A stretch of DNA of 64,000 nucleotides from JAQVEB01 sp028698105 (GTDB lineage Bacteria; Bacteroidota; Bacteroidia; Bacteroidales; Dysgonomonadaceae). A program made the position numbers and the translations under genes. Location: positions 1 to 64,000 of the forward strand of contig CAXYYA010000003.1 of the NCBI GenBank assembly GCA_964293155.1. Direction: 5' to 3'. Each line of letters begins with the position of its first letter. The first letter of the stretch is position 1. This document shows positions 17,361 through 26,142 of the stretch, in pieces. Below the pieces are notes generated by a model. That model saw only the letters and a program-made list of their open reading frames with translations, was not told the origin of the DNA and made no database searches.

Positions 17361-20300
17361 TCACCCGCGTGTTTTCAGCCATTCTTTTGCGTTCACAAAG
17401 GCCTCCATCCATGGCGTAACATCATTTTTACGATGTTCGTACGGATAATACGCGTTTTGCCACGGAAAAATGGTACGTTCCAGATGTGGCATCATGGCGA
17501 GGTGGCGTCCATCGGCGGAACAAACGGCCGCGGCAGCATAATCCGATCCGTTGGGATTGCCGGGATATTCGTCGTACACGTATTTGGCGGAAATATTGTA
17601 TTTGGATGCTTCTTCGGGCAACTCGAAACGGCCCTCACCGTGCGCCACCCAAATACCGAGCTTGGTTCCGGCAAGCGATTTGAACATCACCGATTCGTTC
17701 TGCGGAATTTCCACGCTCACGAACGCCGATTCAAACTTGTGCGACGTGTTGTGCTGCATTTTCGGATGGGCTTCGCCCATTTCGGGATAGATCAGCCCGA
17801 GTTCCATCAACAACTGACAGCCGTTACAGATACCTAAACTCAACGTATCTTCCCGCGCATAGAAATTTTCCAGCGAGGTTTTTGCTTTTTCGTTGTAGCG
17901 GAAGCCGCCCGCCCATCCTTTGGCGGAGCCAAGCACATCGGAGTTGGAGAAACCGCCGCAGAAAACGGCAAACTGCACGTCTTCGAGTGTTTCGCGGCCC
18001 GATGTGAGGTCGGTCATGTGGACGTCTTTCACGTCGAATCCGGCCAGATAAAGCGAATACGCCATTTCGCGTTCGCCGTTGGTACCCTTGTCGCGAATGA
18101 TGGCGGCGGTGAGGCCCGAACGTTCTTTGCGATCGGGGTTCAGACCCAGGTCTTCGAATTTTCCGGTAAACCCGGAGTTAAACTCAAATTGCAGTGGCTG
18201 GTTTTTGTAATTCCCGAAACGCTCCCGGGCACAGCTTTCGCCGCTTTGTTTCCGGTCGAGCAGATACGAGGTGCGGTACCACACATCGCGCAAGGCACCA
18301 ATATCGAATGTTTGTTTAAATTCTCCCTTTCCGATCACCAGCTTGCGCTCTTCGATAGGCCGTGCTATAATGGCAAAGCCTACTTCGTAATCGTTTAAGA
18401 TTTTTTCCACCAGATGATGGTGTTTTACCTGAATCAGGATACCGGGATTTTCGGAGAAAAGGATCTTGATCAGATCTTCGTGCCGAATTTTATCCAAACG
18501 CGCCTCCAGCCCGCCTTGCGGATTGGCGAAACACATTTCGAGCATGGTGGTTACCATGCCGCCGGCCGAAATGTCGTGACCGGCCAGAATGAGTCCGCGA
18601 TTGATCAGTTCCTGAACGGCCGTAAACGCATTTTTAAAATATTCGGCATCGGTAACGGTCGGCGCTTCGTCGCCCACTTTGCTCAGCGTCTGGGCGAAAG
18701 CCGATCCGCCAAGTTTTAGCGTATCGAACGAAAAATCAATGTAATACACGTATGTTCCTTTGATGTATGCCAGCGTGGGCGACACAATTTTGCGGATGTT
18801 CTTCACTTCGCCTGCGGCGGAAATAATGACCGTTCCGGGCGAAAACACCTTGTCTTCGCCGTATTTCTGCGTCATGGAAAGCGAATCTTTTCCGGTGGGG
18901 ATGTTTATGCCCAATTCGCACGCGAAATCGGAACATGCTTCAACGGCTTTGTACAGGCGCGCATCTTCGCCCGGATTGCGGCACGGCCACATCCAGTTGG
19001 CACTCAGCGAAACGCTTTGCAGGCCGTTTGCCAGCGGAGCGAAAACGATGTTGGTTAGCGCTTCGGCAATTGCCATCACGGAACCGGCGGCAGGATCAAT
19101 CATGGCCACTTGCGGCGCATGGCCGAGTGATGTAGCCATCCCCGAAAATCCTTTGTAATCGAGCGCGATAGCGCCCAGATCGCTCAGCGGCAGTTGAATT
19201 TCGCCCTGGCACTGCTGCCGGGCTATTTTTCCGGTAACGCTCCGGTCCACTTTGTTGGTAAGCCAGTCTTTGCACGCCACGGCTTCCAGTTTGAGTACGT
19301 TTTCTATGTACGTGTCCAGATTTCTGATATCATATTCCGGCGCGGTATATTCTTCATCCACAGTTTTGTCTTCCATCACGGTTACGGGCGGTTTTCCGAA
19401 GAAATCTTCCAGTTCCATATCAATGGGGCAGATGCCATCAGCCTGCGTGAACGTGAATTTCATATCGTCGGTGGTTTCGCCCACTACGTACATCGGCGAC
19501 CGTTCGCGATCGGCGATGCGCCCGATGTGCTCAATGTCTTTTTGTTGTACGAGCAACCCCATGCGTTCCTGGCTTTCGTTGCCGATGATCTCTTTCGCCG
19601 AGAGCGTTTGGTCGCCGATGGGAAGTTCCCGGATATCAATTACGCCGCCGGTTTTTTCCACCAGTTCCGAGAGGCAGTTCAGGTGTCCGCCAGCACCGTG
19701 GTCATGAATAGAAACGATGGGATTTTCATCGGATTCGGCCAGCGTGCGGATAACATTGGCCACGCGTTTCTGCATTTCGGGATTGGCGCGTTGCACGGCA
19801 TTGAGTTCAATACCCGACGAATATTCGCCGGTGTTTACCGACGAAACGGCGCCGCCGCCCATCCCGATCCGGTAGTTGTCGCCTCCCAGAACCACTACTT
19901 TCTCACCGGGTTTCGGTTCGCCTTTCAACGCGTCGCGTTTGTTGGCGTATCCAACACCTCCGGCGAGCATGATCACCTTATCATACCCGAATTTTTTGTA
20001 ATTTTCAGTGTGTTCGAAGGTGAGAAGCGAGCCGCAGATAAGCGGTTGGCCGAATTTGTTGCCGAAATCCGATGCACCGTTGGATGCTTTGATGAGGATT
20101 TGTTCGGGCGTTTGATAAAGCCATTTTCGGGGTGGCAACGTTTGTTCCCACGGGCGGCCTTCTTCCAGCCGCGGATAGGAAGTCATATAAATGGCGGTTC
20201 CGGCAACCGGGAGCGAACCTTTTCCGCCGGCAAGGCGGTCGCGGATTTCGCCGCCCGTTCCGGTGGATGCGCCGTTGAACGGCTCCACCGTGGTGGGAAA

Positions 20301-21050
20301 ATTGTGCGTTTCGGCTTTGAGCGAGAGAACGCTGTCTATTTCCCGGGTTTGGAAAAAATCGGGTTTGTCGCCGCTTTTGGGAGCAAATTGCTCAATGGCC
20401 GGCCCCTGAACGAAAGCTACGTTATCTTTGTAAGCCGATATCAGGCTGTTCGGATTTACGGCCGATGTTTTTTTGATGAGTTGAAAAAGTGTGCTTTCTT
20501 TTTCTTCGCCGTCAATAACAAATTTTCCGTTGAAAATTTTGTGGCGGCAATGTTCCGAGTTCACCTGCGAAAAACCGAACACTTCGCTGTCGGTGAGTTT
20601 CCGGTTCATTTTCCGGCTCACGGAATTCAGGTAATCAATCTCATCTTCGCTCAGCGCCAGCCCTTCCGATTCGTTGTAAGCGGCTATGTCATCAACGAAA
20701 ACAATTTCTTCGGGTTTTTTATTAATGGTGAAAATATGTTGGTCGAGTTTTTCGTATTTGCGTTGAAGCATCGGATCAAAAGCAGCCCCATCGGCTTTCG
20801 CAGAAGTATATTCTTCGATGCGCGAAATTCCTTCAATCCCCATATTCTGCGTGATTTCCACGGCGCAGGTGCTCCACGGGGTGATCATCTCTCTGCGGGG
20901 ACCGATAAAAGACGATTCAATTTGTTGTTCCTGCAGCATTTGAGAATTGCCGAAGAGCCAGTTTAGTTTTTCGATGATTTCAGGGGTAAGACCTGTTTGA
21001 GTTTCTACGGCAATGATACTTTGCGACGGTGTTCTGAAAAAATTGATCAT
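17361..21050 (-). CDS. purL: Phosphoribosylformylglycinamidine synthase
   Basis: Fourth step of purine synthesis: FGAR plus glutamine and ATP gives FGAM. This is the large single-chain form (1229 residues), with PurS-like N-terminus, linker, two PurM-like halves (SVLSLKAETHNFPTTVEPFNGASTGTGGEIRD and LPTGKDS-type INIPTGKDSLSM) and a C-terminal class I glutamine amidotransferase whose nucleophile is in SLGICNGCQLLMEL. Length is near that of the gamma-proteobacterial enzyme. Transcribed alone from a TAACTTTG box at 21087-21094. Long open frames on the opposite strand here are codon-usage shadows. Confidence 0.97.
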   Translation of the reverse strand: MINFFRTPSQSIIAVETQTGLTPEIIEKLNWLFGNSQMLQEQQIESSFIGPRREMITPWSTCAVEITQNMGIEGISRIEEYTSAKADGAAFDPMLQRKYEKLDQHIFTINKKPEEIVFVDDIAAYNESEGLALSEDEIDYLNSVSRKMNRKLTDSEVFGFSQVNSEHCRHKIFNGKFVIDGEEKESTLFQLIKKTSAVNPNSLISAYKDNVAFVQGPAIEQFAPKSGDKPDFFQTREIDSVLSLKAETHNFPTTVEPFNGASTGTGGEIRDRLAGGKGSLPVAGTAIYMTSYPRLEEGRPWEQTLPPRKWLYQTPEQILIKASNGASDFGNKFGQPLICGSLLTFEHTENYKKFGYDKVIMLAGGVGYANKRDALKGEPKPGEKVVVLGGDNYRIGMGGGAVSSVNTGEYSSGIELNAVQRANPEMQKRVANVIRTLAESDENPIVSIHDHGAGGHLNCLSELVEKTGGVIDIRELPIGDQTLSAKEIIGNESQERMGLLVQQKDIEHIGRIADRERSPMYVVGETTDDMKFTFTQADGICPIDMELEDFFGKPPVTVMEDKTVDEEYTAPEYDIRNLDTYIENVLKLEAVACKDWLTNKVDRSVTGKIARQQCQGEIQLPLSDLGAIALDYKGFSGMATSLGHAPQVAMIDPAAGSVMAIAEALTNIVFAPLANGLQSVSLSANWMWPCRNPGEDARLYKAVEACSDFACELGINIPTGKDSLSMTQKYGEDKVFSPGTVIISAAGEVKNIRKIVSPTLAYIKGTYVYYIDFSFDTLKLGGSAFAQTLSKVGDEAPTVTDAEYFKNAFTAVQELINRGLILAGHDISAGGMVTTMLEMCFANPQGGLEARLDKIRHEDLIKILFSENPGILIQVKHHHLVEKILNDYEVGFAIIARPIEERKLVIGKGEFKQTFDIGALRDVWYRTSYLLDRKQSGESCARERFGNYKNQPLQFEFNSGFTGKFEDLGLNPDRKERSGLTAAIIRDKGTNGEREMAYSLYLAGFDVKDVHMTDLTSGRETLEDVQFAVFCGGFSNSDVLGSAKGWAGGFRYNEKAKTSLENFYAREDTLSLGICNGCQLLMELGLIYPEMGEAHPKMQHNTSHKFESAFVSVEIPQNESVMFKSLAGTKLGIWVAHGEGRFELPEEASKYNISAKYVYDEYPGNPNGSDYAAAAVCSADGRHLAMMPHLERTIFPWQNAYYPYEHRKNDVTPWMEAFVNAKEWLKTRG

Positions 21051-21086
21051 AAAAGTTAGGAGTTTTCAGTTATGCGTAATGAGTTG

Positions 21087-21094
21087 CAAAGTTA
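21087..21094 (-). promoter_or_regulatory. Candidate -7 box for purL
   Basis: CAAAGTTA on the plus strand reads TAACTTTG on the minus strand, 36 nt before the purL ATG. The leader is too short to hold a purine riboswitch. Confidence 0.6.
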
Positions 21095-21130
21095 GTGAAA
21101 AGTGGTGTAAATGCAGAACGAAATTGTTTT

Positions 21131-21161
21131 TTTGTAGTTAATGTATTTGAATGTATCTTTG
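21131..21161 (+). promoter_or_regulatory. Near-perfect Bacteroidetes promoter for the LysE-type gene
   Basis: TTTG at 21131-21134, then 19 nt, then TATCTTTG at 21154-21161: both boxes of the Bacteroidetes primary-sigma promoter at the expected spacing. It overlaps an in-frame ATG at 21151, which shows that this upstream ATG cannot be the real start of the next gene. Confidence 0.75.
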
Positions 21162-21201
21162 CACACTGAATAAACCGCGATCTTACGATAAACGGGGAAT
21201 T

Positions 21202-21837
21202 ATGCTCGAAATTTTTATCAAGGGTTTTATTATTGGCGCGCTGGTGTCGGCTCCCGTAGGGCCGATAGGCATGCTCACCGTTCAGCGAACGCTGAACAGG
21301 GGACGCTGGCATGGTTTTTTTACCGGGCTTGGCGTGATGACTGCCGATATGATCTATGGTTTTATTTCACTTGTAGGGATTGGCGTTTTCTCTTCGGTTT
21401 TGGACCATGAAGAGCGACTGGTTCAAACCGTCGGGAGCGTTTTCCTCGTTGTGCTCGGGTTTGTTATTTTTCGCAAGAATCCCTTAAAGGATTGGAATCC
21501 TTACGCTGAACAGGCTCAAACCCGATACCTCAAAGATTATATATCGGCCTTTCTTTTGGGGATAACCAATATTGGCATCATGCTCGTTTACATTACCTTG
21601 TTTGCTCATTTCCGGTTTAATCCGATTGCCGACGGCAGCGGCGACATTGGCGTGGCCATGCTATCGCTTCTTTCGGGTGCATTTCTTTGGTGGTTTTTCA
21701 TTACCGGGCTGATTTCACGCCTGCGGCGCTATTTCAACCGGCGCGGATTGATCATTTTTAATCGGCTGATCGGGTCTATTCTCATGGGAATTGGAACGTT
21801 AGGCATTGTGCTTTTCTTTTTGCACAAAATGTATTGA
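21202..21837 (+). CDS. LysE/RhtB-type translocator
   Basis: A 211-residue inner-membrane protein with six hydrophobic segments. The motif GALVSAPVGPIGMLTVQRTLNRGRWHGFFTGLG is the signature loop of LysE/RhtB exporters, which move amino acids or related small molecules out of the cell. The cargo is not predictable. I chose ATG 21202 (MLEIFIKGF) because the promoter covers the earlier in-frame ATG. It converges with the phosphodiesterase gene, with 2 nt between their stops. Confidence 0.87.
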   Translation: MLEIFIKGFIIGALVSAPVGPIGMLTVQRTLNRGRWHGFFTGLGVMTADMIYGFISLVGIGVFSSVLDHEERLVQTVGSVFLVVLGFVIFRKNPLKDWNPYAEQAQTRYLKDYISAFLLGITNIGIMLVYITLFAHFRFNPIADGSGDIGVAMLSLLSGAFLWWFFITGLISRLRRYFNRRGLIIFNRLIGSILMGIGTLGIVLFFLHKMY

Positions 21838-21839
21838 GT

Positions 21840-22337
21840 TTAACCGCGCTTAGCCAATTCCACTACTTCCAGATCGCGGATGTTCCCGTTGTCCAGCACA
21901 AACTTCAGCAGGGTACGCACCTGATGAAATCCGTATTTTCCCGCTGCTCCGGGATTCATGTGCAGGCAATCCAGTTTTTTATCGTAAATTACTTTCAGGA
22001 TGTGCGAATGCCCGCAAACGAACAGTTTGGGCGGATTGGCGTATAATTGCGGTCTGATCTTCGGGTCGTAGTGGCCGGGATATCCGCCGATATGCGTCAT
22101 CAGTACGTCCACATTCTCCAGGGTAAAGCGCAATGTTTCGGGGTAGGCGTATCGTGTGCTGTAATCGTCAATATTGCCGTAAACGGCTCGAAAAGGTTTG
22201 AACGCCTCAAATTTGTTGGCCAGTTCCATTGATCCGATATCTCCTGCGTGCCATATCTCGTCGCAATCGGCAAAATGAATTTCAAATTTTTCATCCCAAT
22301 AGTTATGCGTGTCGGATAGGATGCCTATTTTTTTCAT
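21840..22337 (-). CDS. YfcE/MJ0936-type metallophosphoesterase
   Basis: A 165-residue calcineurin-like phosphodiesterase. All metal-ligand motifs are present in order: SDTHNY, HAGDIG, GNID, THIGGYPG and GHSH. Family members hydrolyse simple phosphodiesters; the physiological substrate is unknown. The start is ATG 22337 (MKKIGILSDTH); an open frame upstream translates a 10-nt repeat array and should be ignored. Its probable promoter (22467-22474) lies beyond that array, so the array is in the 5' untranslated leader. Confidence 0.88.
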   Translation of the reverse strand: MKKIGILSDTHNYWDEKFEIHFADCDEIWHAGDIGSMELANKFEAFKPFRAVYGNIDDYSTRYAYPETLRFTLENVDVLMTHIGGYPGHYDPKIRPQLYANPPKLFVCGHSHILKVIYDKKLDCLHMNPGAAGKYGFHQVRTLLKFVLDNGNIRDLEVVELAKRG

Positions 22338-22344
22338 TAGTGAA

Positions 22345-22426
22345 GAAAGATTGAAAGAGATTGAAAGAGATTGAAAGAGATTGAAAGAGATTGAAAGAGA
22401 TTGAGAAAGACTGAGAAAGATTGAAG
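22345..22426. repeat. Left period-10 array (GATTGAAAGA)
   Basis: Five exact copies of TTGAAAGAGA start at 22351, 22361, 22371, 22381 and 22391, followed by degenerate units (TTGAGAAAGA, CTGAGAAAGA). The period is exactly 10 nt. Confidence 0.9.
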
Positions 22427-22466
22427 GGTGGCCCATCAAAATTTGCATTAATTTTTTTAATTGAGG

Positions 22467-22474
22467 CAAAGTTA
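22467..22474 (-). promoter_or_regulatory. Candidate -7 box for the YfcE-type gene
   Basis: CAAAGTTA on the plus strand reads TAACTTTG on the minus strand. It lies 130 nt before the gene start, with the left repeat array between the two. Confidence 0.4.
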
Positions 22475-22507
22475 TTATTTTTATAGCAGAATTCAAAACG
22501 TGAAGTT

Positions 22508-22870
22508 ATGGAACAAAATGAATGGGTGAAATATAAGATTGAGGTACGTGAACGGCTCCGAGCTTTTGCTTTGAAAATTTTAGATCTTTCGGAAATTTTC
22601 CCCGAAGTTACACGTGGAAAAGTTGTTAATTATCAGTTAACTAAATCCGGAACATCTGTTTATGCTAATTATAGGGCGGCGTTGCGAAGCCGTTCAAAAG
22701 CCGAATTTTTTAGTAAAATGACGATTGTTGTAGAAGAGGCTGATGAAAGCGAAATGTGGCTAGACCTCATTATAGCTTCGGGAATGATAAACACAGATTT
22801 TGTGCAATCCTTACATGCCGAAAGCGAAGAATTACTCAAAATCCTTGTTTCAATGCGCAGTAAATTATGA
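22508..22870 (+). CDS. Four-helix-bundle protein (23S rRNA intervening-sequence type)
   Basis: A 120-residue helical protein of the S23/IVP family, named after proteins encoded in intervening sequences of 23S rRNA genes in some bacteria. Typical family features are visible: LRAFALKILDLSEIFPE, YQLTKSGTSVYANYRAALRSRSKAEFFSKM, and EADESEMWLDLIIASGMI. Relatives include the Avd accessory protein of diversity-generating retroelements, but no reverse transcriptase is near. The gene is enclosed by inverted 10-nt repeat arrays. Its function is unknown. Confidence 0.85.
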   Translation: MEQNEWVKYKIEVRERLRAFALKILDLSEIFPEVTRGKVVNYQLTKSGTSVYANYRAALRSRSKAEFFSKMTIVVEEADESEMWLDLIIASGMINTDFVQSLHAESEELLKILVSMRSKL

Positions 22871-22880
22871 CTTACCTCTA

Positions 22881-22946
22881 ATCAATCTCTTTCAACCTGT
22901 TTCAATCTTTCTCAATCTGTTTCAATCTCACTCAATCCCAAATCAA
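22881..22946. repeat. Right period-10 array (TTCAATCTNT)
   Basis: Six to seven degenerate units, ATCAATCTCT, TTCAACCTGT, TTCAATCTTT, CTCAATCTGT, TTCAATCTCA, CTCAATCCCA, start every 10 nt from 22881. They are the reverse complement of the left array and lie directly before ppk1. Confidence 0.88.
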
Positions 22947-22961
22947 TATAAATCATCCCGC

Positions 22962-25028
22962 ATGGCATATAAATATTTCAACCGCGATATCAGTTGGCTT
23001 TCGTTCAATTACCGGGTATTGTTGGAAGCTAAAGACGAGCGTCTTCCGGTATATGAGCGCATTAAATTTTTGGCTATTTATTCTTCCAATCTGGAAGAGT
23101 ATTACAAGATCAGGGTTTCGGGATATCACAGTTCGTTGATCCACGATATTAAACGGGACGAATCGGTGGAAGAAGCCTTAAAAACGCTTACAGGGATCAA
23201 CCGCGAGGTTACGGCGCAGGAGAAAGAATACGATCGTATTTTCAACGATATGATTTTGCCCGAGTTGAAGAAAAACAACATCATCCTGTATCAGACCGAT
23301 AAGGTGGAACCGTTTCATAAACCTTTCGTGGAGAAATATTTCAATGAAGAGGTTTTTCCGTATCTGCAACCGATGATCATTCAAAAAGACGAAATTCACT
23401 CGTTTATCCAGGACGGACGCATTTATCAGGCCATCAGCCTTATCAAAAAGAAAAAATCCAAAAAGAAACTGAGTTATACGTATGCGATCATGAAAATCCC
23501 GTACACCCGGTTGCCGCGTTTTGTGGAATTGCCTTCGCTCGACGGGAAGTTTTATATCATGTTTATTGACGATATCATAAAGGCCAATATGACAAGCGTT
23601 TTCCCCGGATACGACATTGTAGATTGTTACAGCATAAAGATTTCACGCGACGCCGATTTTTCGTTAGACGAAGAGGACCGGAAAGATATTGCGGAAGAGA
23701 TTCTGAAAAAAGTACGCAAACGAAAGATCGGCGCTGTTACCCGATTTCAATACGACCGGGATATGCCGGACTATTTTCTGAAATATTTATGCGAAGCATA
23801 CGAAATTGAGGAGGAAGAGCTTTTGCCGTCAGGCACTTATCTGAACAGGGCAGAGCTTATGGACTTGCCCAACCCCGTTGGAAAATCGCTCAAGCAGCAG
23901 TTGCCGCAACCGTTGCGCGTACCGGAACTGGAGGCGAACACATCCATTTTGAACGTGTTGCGGAAGCAGGATGTGCTGCTGCACTTTCCGTATCAATCAT
24001 TCGACTACGTGCTTCGTTTCCTGATGCAGGCCGCATTCGATCCTAAAGTGCTGGAAATAAAGGTTACGCAGTATCGTGTTGCGGAAAATTCTGCCGTTAT
24101 CAACAGTTTGATCAGTGCTGCCAAAAATGGGAAAAAAGTGACGGCTTTTGTGGAAATGAAAGCCCGTTTCGATGAAGAAAACAACTACGTTACTTCAGAA
24201 CTGATGCAGCAGGCGGGCATAAAAGTCATTTACAGCCTGCCCGGATTAAAAGTGCATGCAAAACTGGCTTACGTGCGCAAACGAAGCAAAGATCAAAACA
24301 ACCCGTTGAAGGGTTATGTTTACATGAGTACCGGCAATTTTAACGAAAAAACGGCGCGCATTTATTCCGATAAAGGCCTACTGACTTCCAACCAGGAGTT
24401 TATTGAAGACGTGGACGAGATTTTTAATGTGCTGGAAGGAAAACCGCATATCCGCGAATTTAAGCATTTGCTTGTAGCCCAGTTTAATATGGTTCCCGAA
24501 ATTAACCGGATGATCGAACGGGAAATTGAGCATGTGAAAAACGGCGGAGTGGGGAGGATCATCTTAAAAATGAATAGTCTGGAAGATAGGGGAATGATTG
24601 ATGCGCTGTATCGTGCCAGCGAAGCCGGCGTGAAAATTGATCTGATCATTCGCGGGATTTGCTGTCTGGTTCCCAACCAGCCCTATAGTGAGAATATCCG
24701 GATTACCCGTATCGTAGATGTGTATCTCGAACACAGCCGTGTGTGGTACTTCTATAACAACGGCGAAGAGAATGTTTACCTCACTTCGGCCGATTGGATG
24801 GAACGCAACCTGCACCGCAGAATCGAAACGGCTTTCCCTATTCTATCGGAAAAATTGAAACGCCAGGTTATTGATATTCTCAACATCCAGCTTACCGATA
24901 ACCGAAGCGCCGTTTGGATTGACGAGAACCTGCAAAACGTTTTCAAACACGACGGCAACCCGCCCATACGCGCACAGCGCACTGTGTATGAGTATCTGAA
25001 GGAGGAGACCGACGAATCGGCGCAATAA
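22962..25028 (+). CDS. ppk1: Polyphosphate kinase 1
   Basis: Reversibly makes inorganic polyphosphate from ATP at the inner face of the membrane. The 688 residues show N-, head and two phospholipase-D-like C-terminal domains. The autophosphorylated histidine is H432 in LKVHAKLAY, and the second conserved histidine is H591 in LEHSRVWYF; positions match the family. The start at 22962 (MAYKYFNRDISWLSFN) excludes an open upstream stretch that only translates the right repeat array. It converges with the GHL10-like gene, 3 nt between stops. Confidence 0.95.
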   Translation: MAYKYFNRDISWLSFNYRVLLEAKDERLPVYERIKFLAIYSSNLEEYYKIRVSGYHSSLIHDIKRDESVEEALKTLTGINREVTAQEKEYDRIFNDMILPELKKNNIILYQTDKVEPFHKPFVEKYFNEEVFPYLQPMIIQKDEIHSFIQDGRIYQAISLIKKKKSKKKLSYTYAIMKIPYTRLPRFVELPSLDGKFYIMFIDDIIKANMTSVFPGYDIVDCYSIKISRDADFSLDEEDRKDIAEEILKKVRKRKIGAVTRFQYDRDMPDYFLKYLCEAYEIEEEELLPSGTYLNRAELMDLPNPVGKSLKQQLPQPLRVPELEANTSILNVLRKQDVLLHFPYQSFDYVLRFLMQAAFDPKVLEIKVTQYRVAENSAVINSLISAAKNGKKVTAFVEMKARFDEENNYVTSELMQQAGIKVIYSLPGLKVHAKLAYVRKRSKDQNNPLKGYVYMSTGNFNEKTARIYSDKGLLTSNQEFIEDVDEIFNVLEGKPHIREFKHLLVAQFNMVPEINRMIEREIEHVKNGGVGRIILKMNSLEDRGMIDALYRASEAGVKIDLIIRGICCLVPNQPYSENIRITRIVDVYLEHSRVWYFYNNGEENVYLTSADWMERNLHRRIETAFPILSEKLKRQVIDILNIQLTDNRSAVWIDENLQNVFKHDGNPPIRAQRTVYEYLKEETDESAQ

Positions 25029-25031
25029 AAG

Positions 25032-26135
25032 CTATCCCACGTGGATGTTTTGCTTGCCCAGATAATCGCTGAAGGCGGTTAAAAATTCCTCATCGGGTTC
25101 AGAGAAAAACGAGATTCCCGATGCACCTCCCTCGAAAGCGTAGTTCACTGCTTCCGCAAGTTTTTCTTTTATGTTGGGTATGAACAATCCGGAGTAAATC
25201 GGGATATTTTGTGCGGCATTTACACCTTCGGCCGTTGCTTCTTTTATCCACGAGATGTCTTCGTTGTAAAATTCGTTGTAAATCATCGGGAAGAATGCGT
25301 CCAAATCCCAATTCCCCCAATCCTGACGCACGATTGTCCTGGCAAGGAACGGCCCCGGAAAAACGGCTGCGGTTATGGGTTTTGAACAGCTGTGAACCCG
25401 TTCTTTCAGGCGTTGCACCAGATTTGTGACGGAATTGTGCCTGAAGCTGATCCACGAAGGCGTAGCCTGCGGATATTTGAGGTCTTTGGGATCAATTCCT
25501 TTCAGTGCTTTGTATTTTTCGCGGCAAACATCGCAATAGCAGTAGTCGTATTCGGGCATCTCCGAGGTTTGAACGATGCCGTATTTATCCCATAATCCTA
25601 CGGGCAGAATCACGTCGGGAAAACGTACGTAGTCCAGATGAACGCCGTCAATGTAATCTTTTCGGGCTTCTTTTTCGTAATCGTCCAACAAATAGTTCAC
25701 CAAATCCTCCCGGTTTGGGCAGGTAAACTTGTAATGAGGAACGTATGCCGGTTTATCGAATGACGAATCGCCGTTACGGTTCACCACATACCATTCCGGA
25801 TGGTTTTTCATGATGAATTCTTCGCCCCTGTTCAACGTCCATTTCCATCGGTGCGCTTCCAAACCTGCCTCTTTGGCCAAAGAAAAATGCAACGGACTGT
25901 CGTTTTCAAATAAAACTCCCGTTATGCCGTTTTGTTTGAGCAGTTTAAAGTAGTTTTTATAATGATTAGCGTCTTTCCCTTTTTCGGTGTTGATCCAAAT
26001 CCAGTTTTTTACGCGATGTAGGGGCAGTCCTGCGGTCTTTTTGCTTTCACAACCGGTCAATATTGCTCCTGAAGCCGAAACAGCCAATAACGATGATCCC
26101 ATAGTTATGTTTTTTAAAAATTTTCTCCGTTCCAT
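25032..26135 (-). CDS. GHL10-like (DUF187) putative glycoside hydrolase lipoprotein
   Basis: A 367-residue exported protein. The N-terminus MERRKFLKNI followed by a hydrophobic run and ILTGC predicts a lipoprotein (lipobox cysteine C29), with a twin-arginine-like RR. The body resembles GHL10/DUF187 TIM-barrel proteins: IDGVHLDYVRFP, AAVFPGPF and DLDAFFPMIYNEFY. A CYCDVC pair could bind a metal. It is the last gene of a minus-strand operon with a BNR protein (7 nt upstream) and a GH29 fucosidase. The substrate is not known. Confidence 0.7.
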   Translation of the reverse strand: MERRKFLKNITMGSSLLAVSASGAILTGCESKKTAGLPLHRVKNWIWINTEKGKDANHYKNYFKLLKQNGITGVLFENDSPLHFSLAKEAGLEAHRWKWTLNRGEEFIMKNHPEWYVVNRNGDSSFDKPAYVPHYKFTCPNREDLVNYLLDDYEKEARKDYIDGVHLDYVRFPDVILPVGLWDKYGIVQTSEMPEYDYCYCDVCREKYKALKGIDPKDLKYPQATPSWISFRHNSVTNLVQRLKERVHSCSKPITAAVFPGPFLARTIVRQDWGNWDLDAFFPMIYNEFYNEDISWIKEATAEGVNAAQNIPIYSGLFIPNIKEKLAEAVNYAFEGGASGISFFSEPDEEFLTAFSDYLGKQNIHVG

Positions 26136-26142
26136 GATAGAT

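Larger units (their letters stand above)
22345..22950. mobile_element. Candidate four-helix-bundle cassette with inverted repeat arrays
   Basis: A four-helix-bundle gene (22508-22870) is flanked by arrays of the same 10-nt unit in opposite orientation: GATTGAAAGA on the left (22345-22426) and TCTTTCAATC-like on the right (22881-22946). The block separates yfcE-like and ppk1 genes, which are otherwise divergent neighbours. A third, short array sits alone at 16125-16155. The arrangement suggests an inserted cassette, but no transposase is present and mobility is an inference. Confidence 0.45.

Noticed and set aside
19194..20966. A 590-codon open frame on the plus strand opposite purL
   Set aside because: It is antisense to a fully conserved purL, has no recognisable domain, and arises from the codon usage of the real gene.
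22345..22426. The tandem 10-nt array considered as a CRISPR
   Set aside because: Units are contiguous with no spacers, only 10 nt long, and no cas genes are near.
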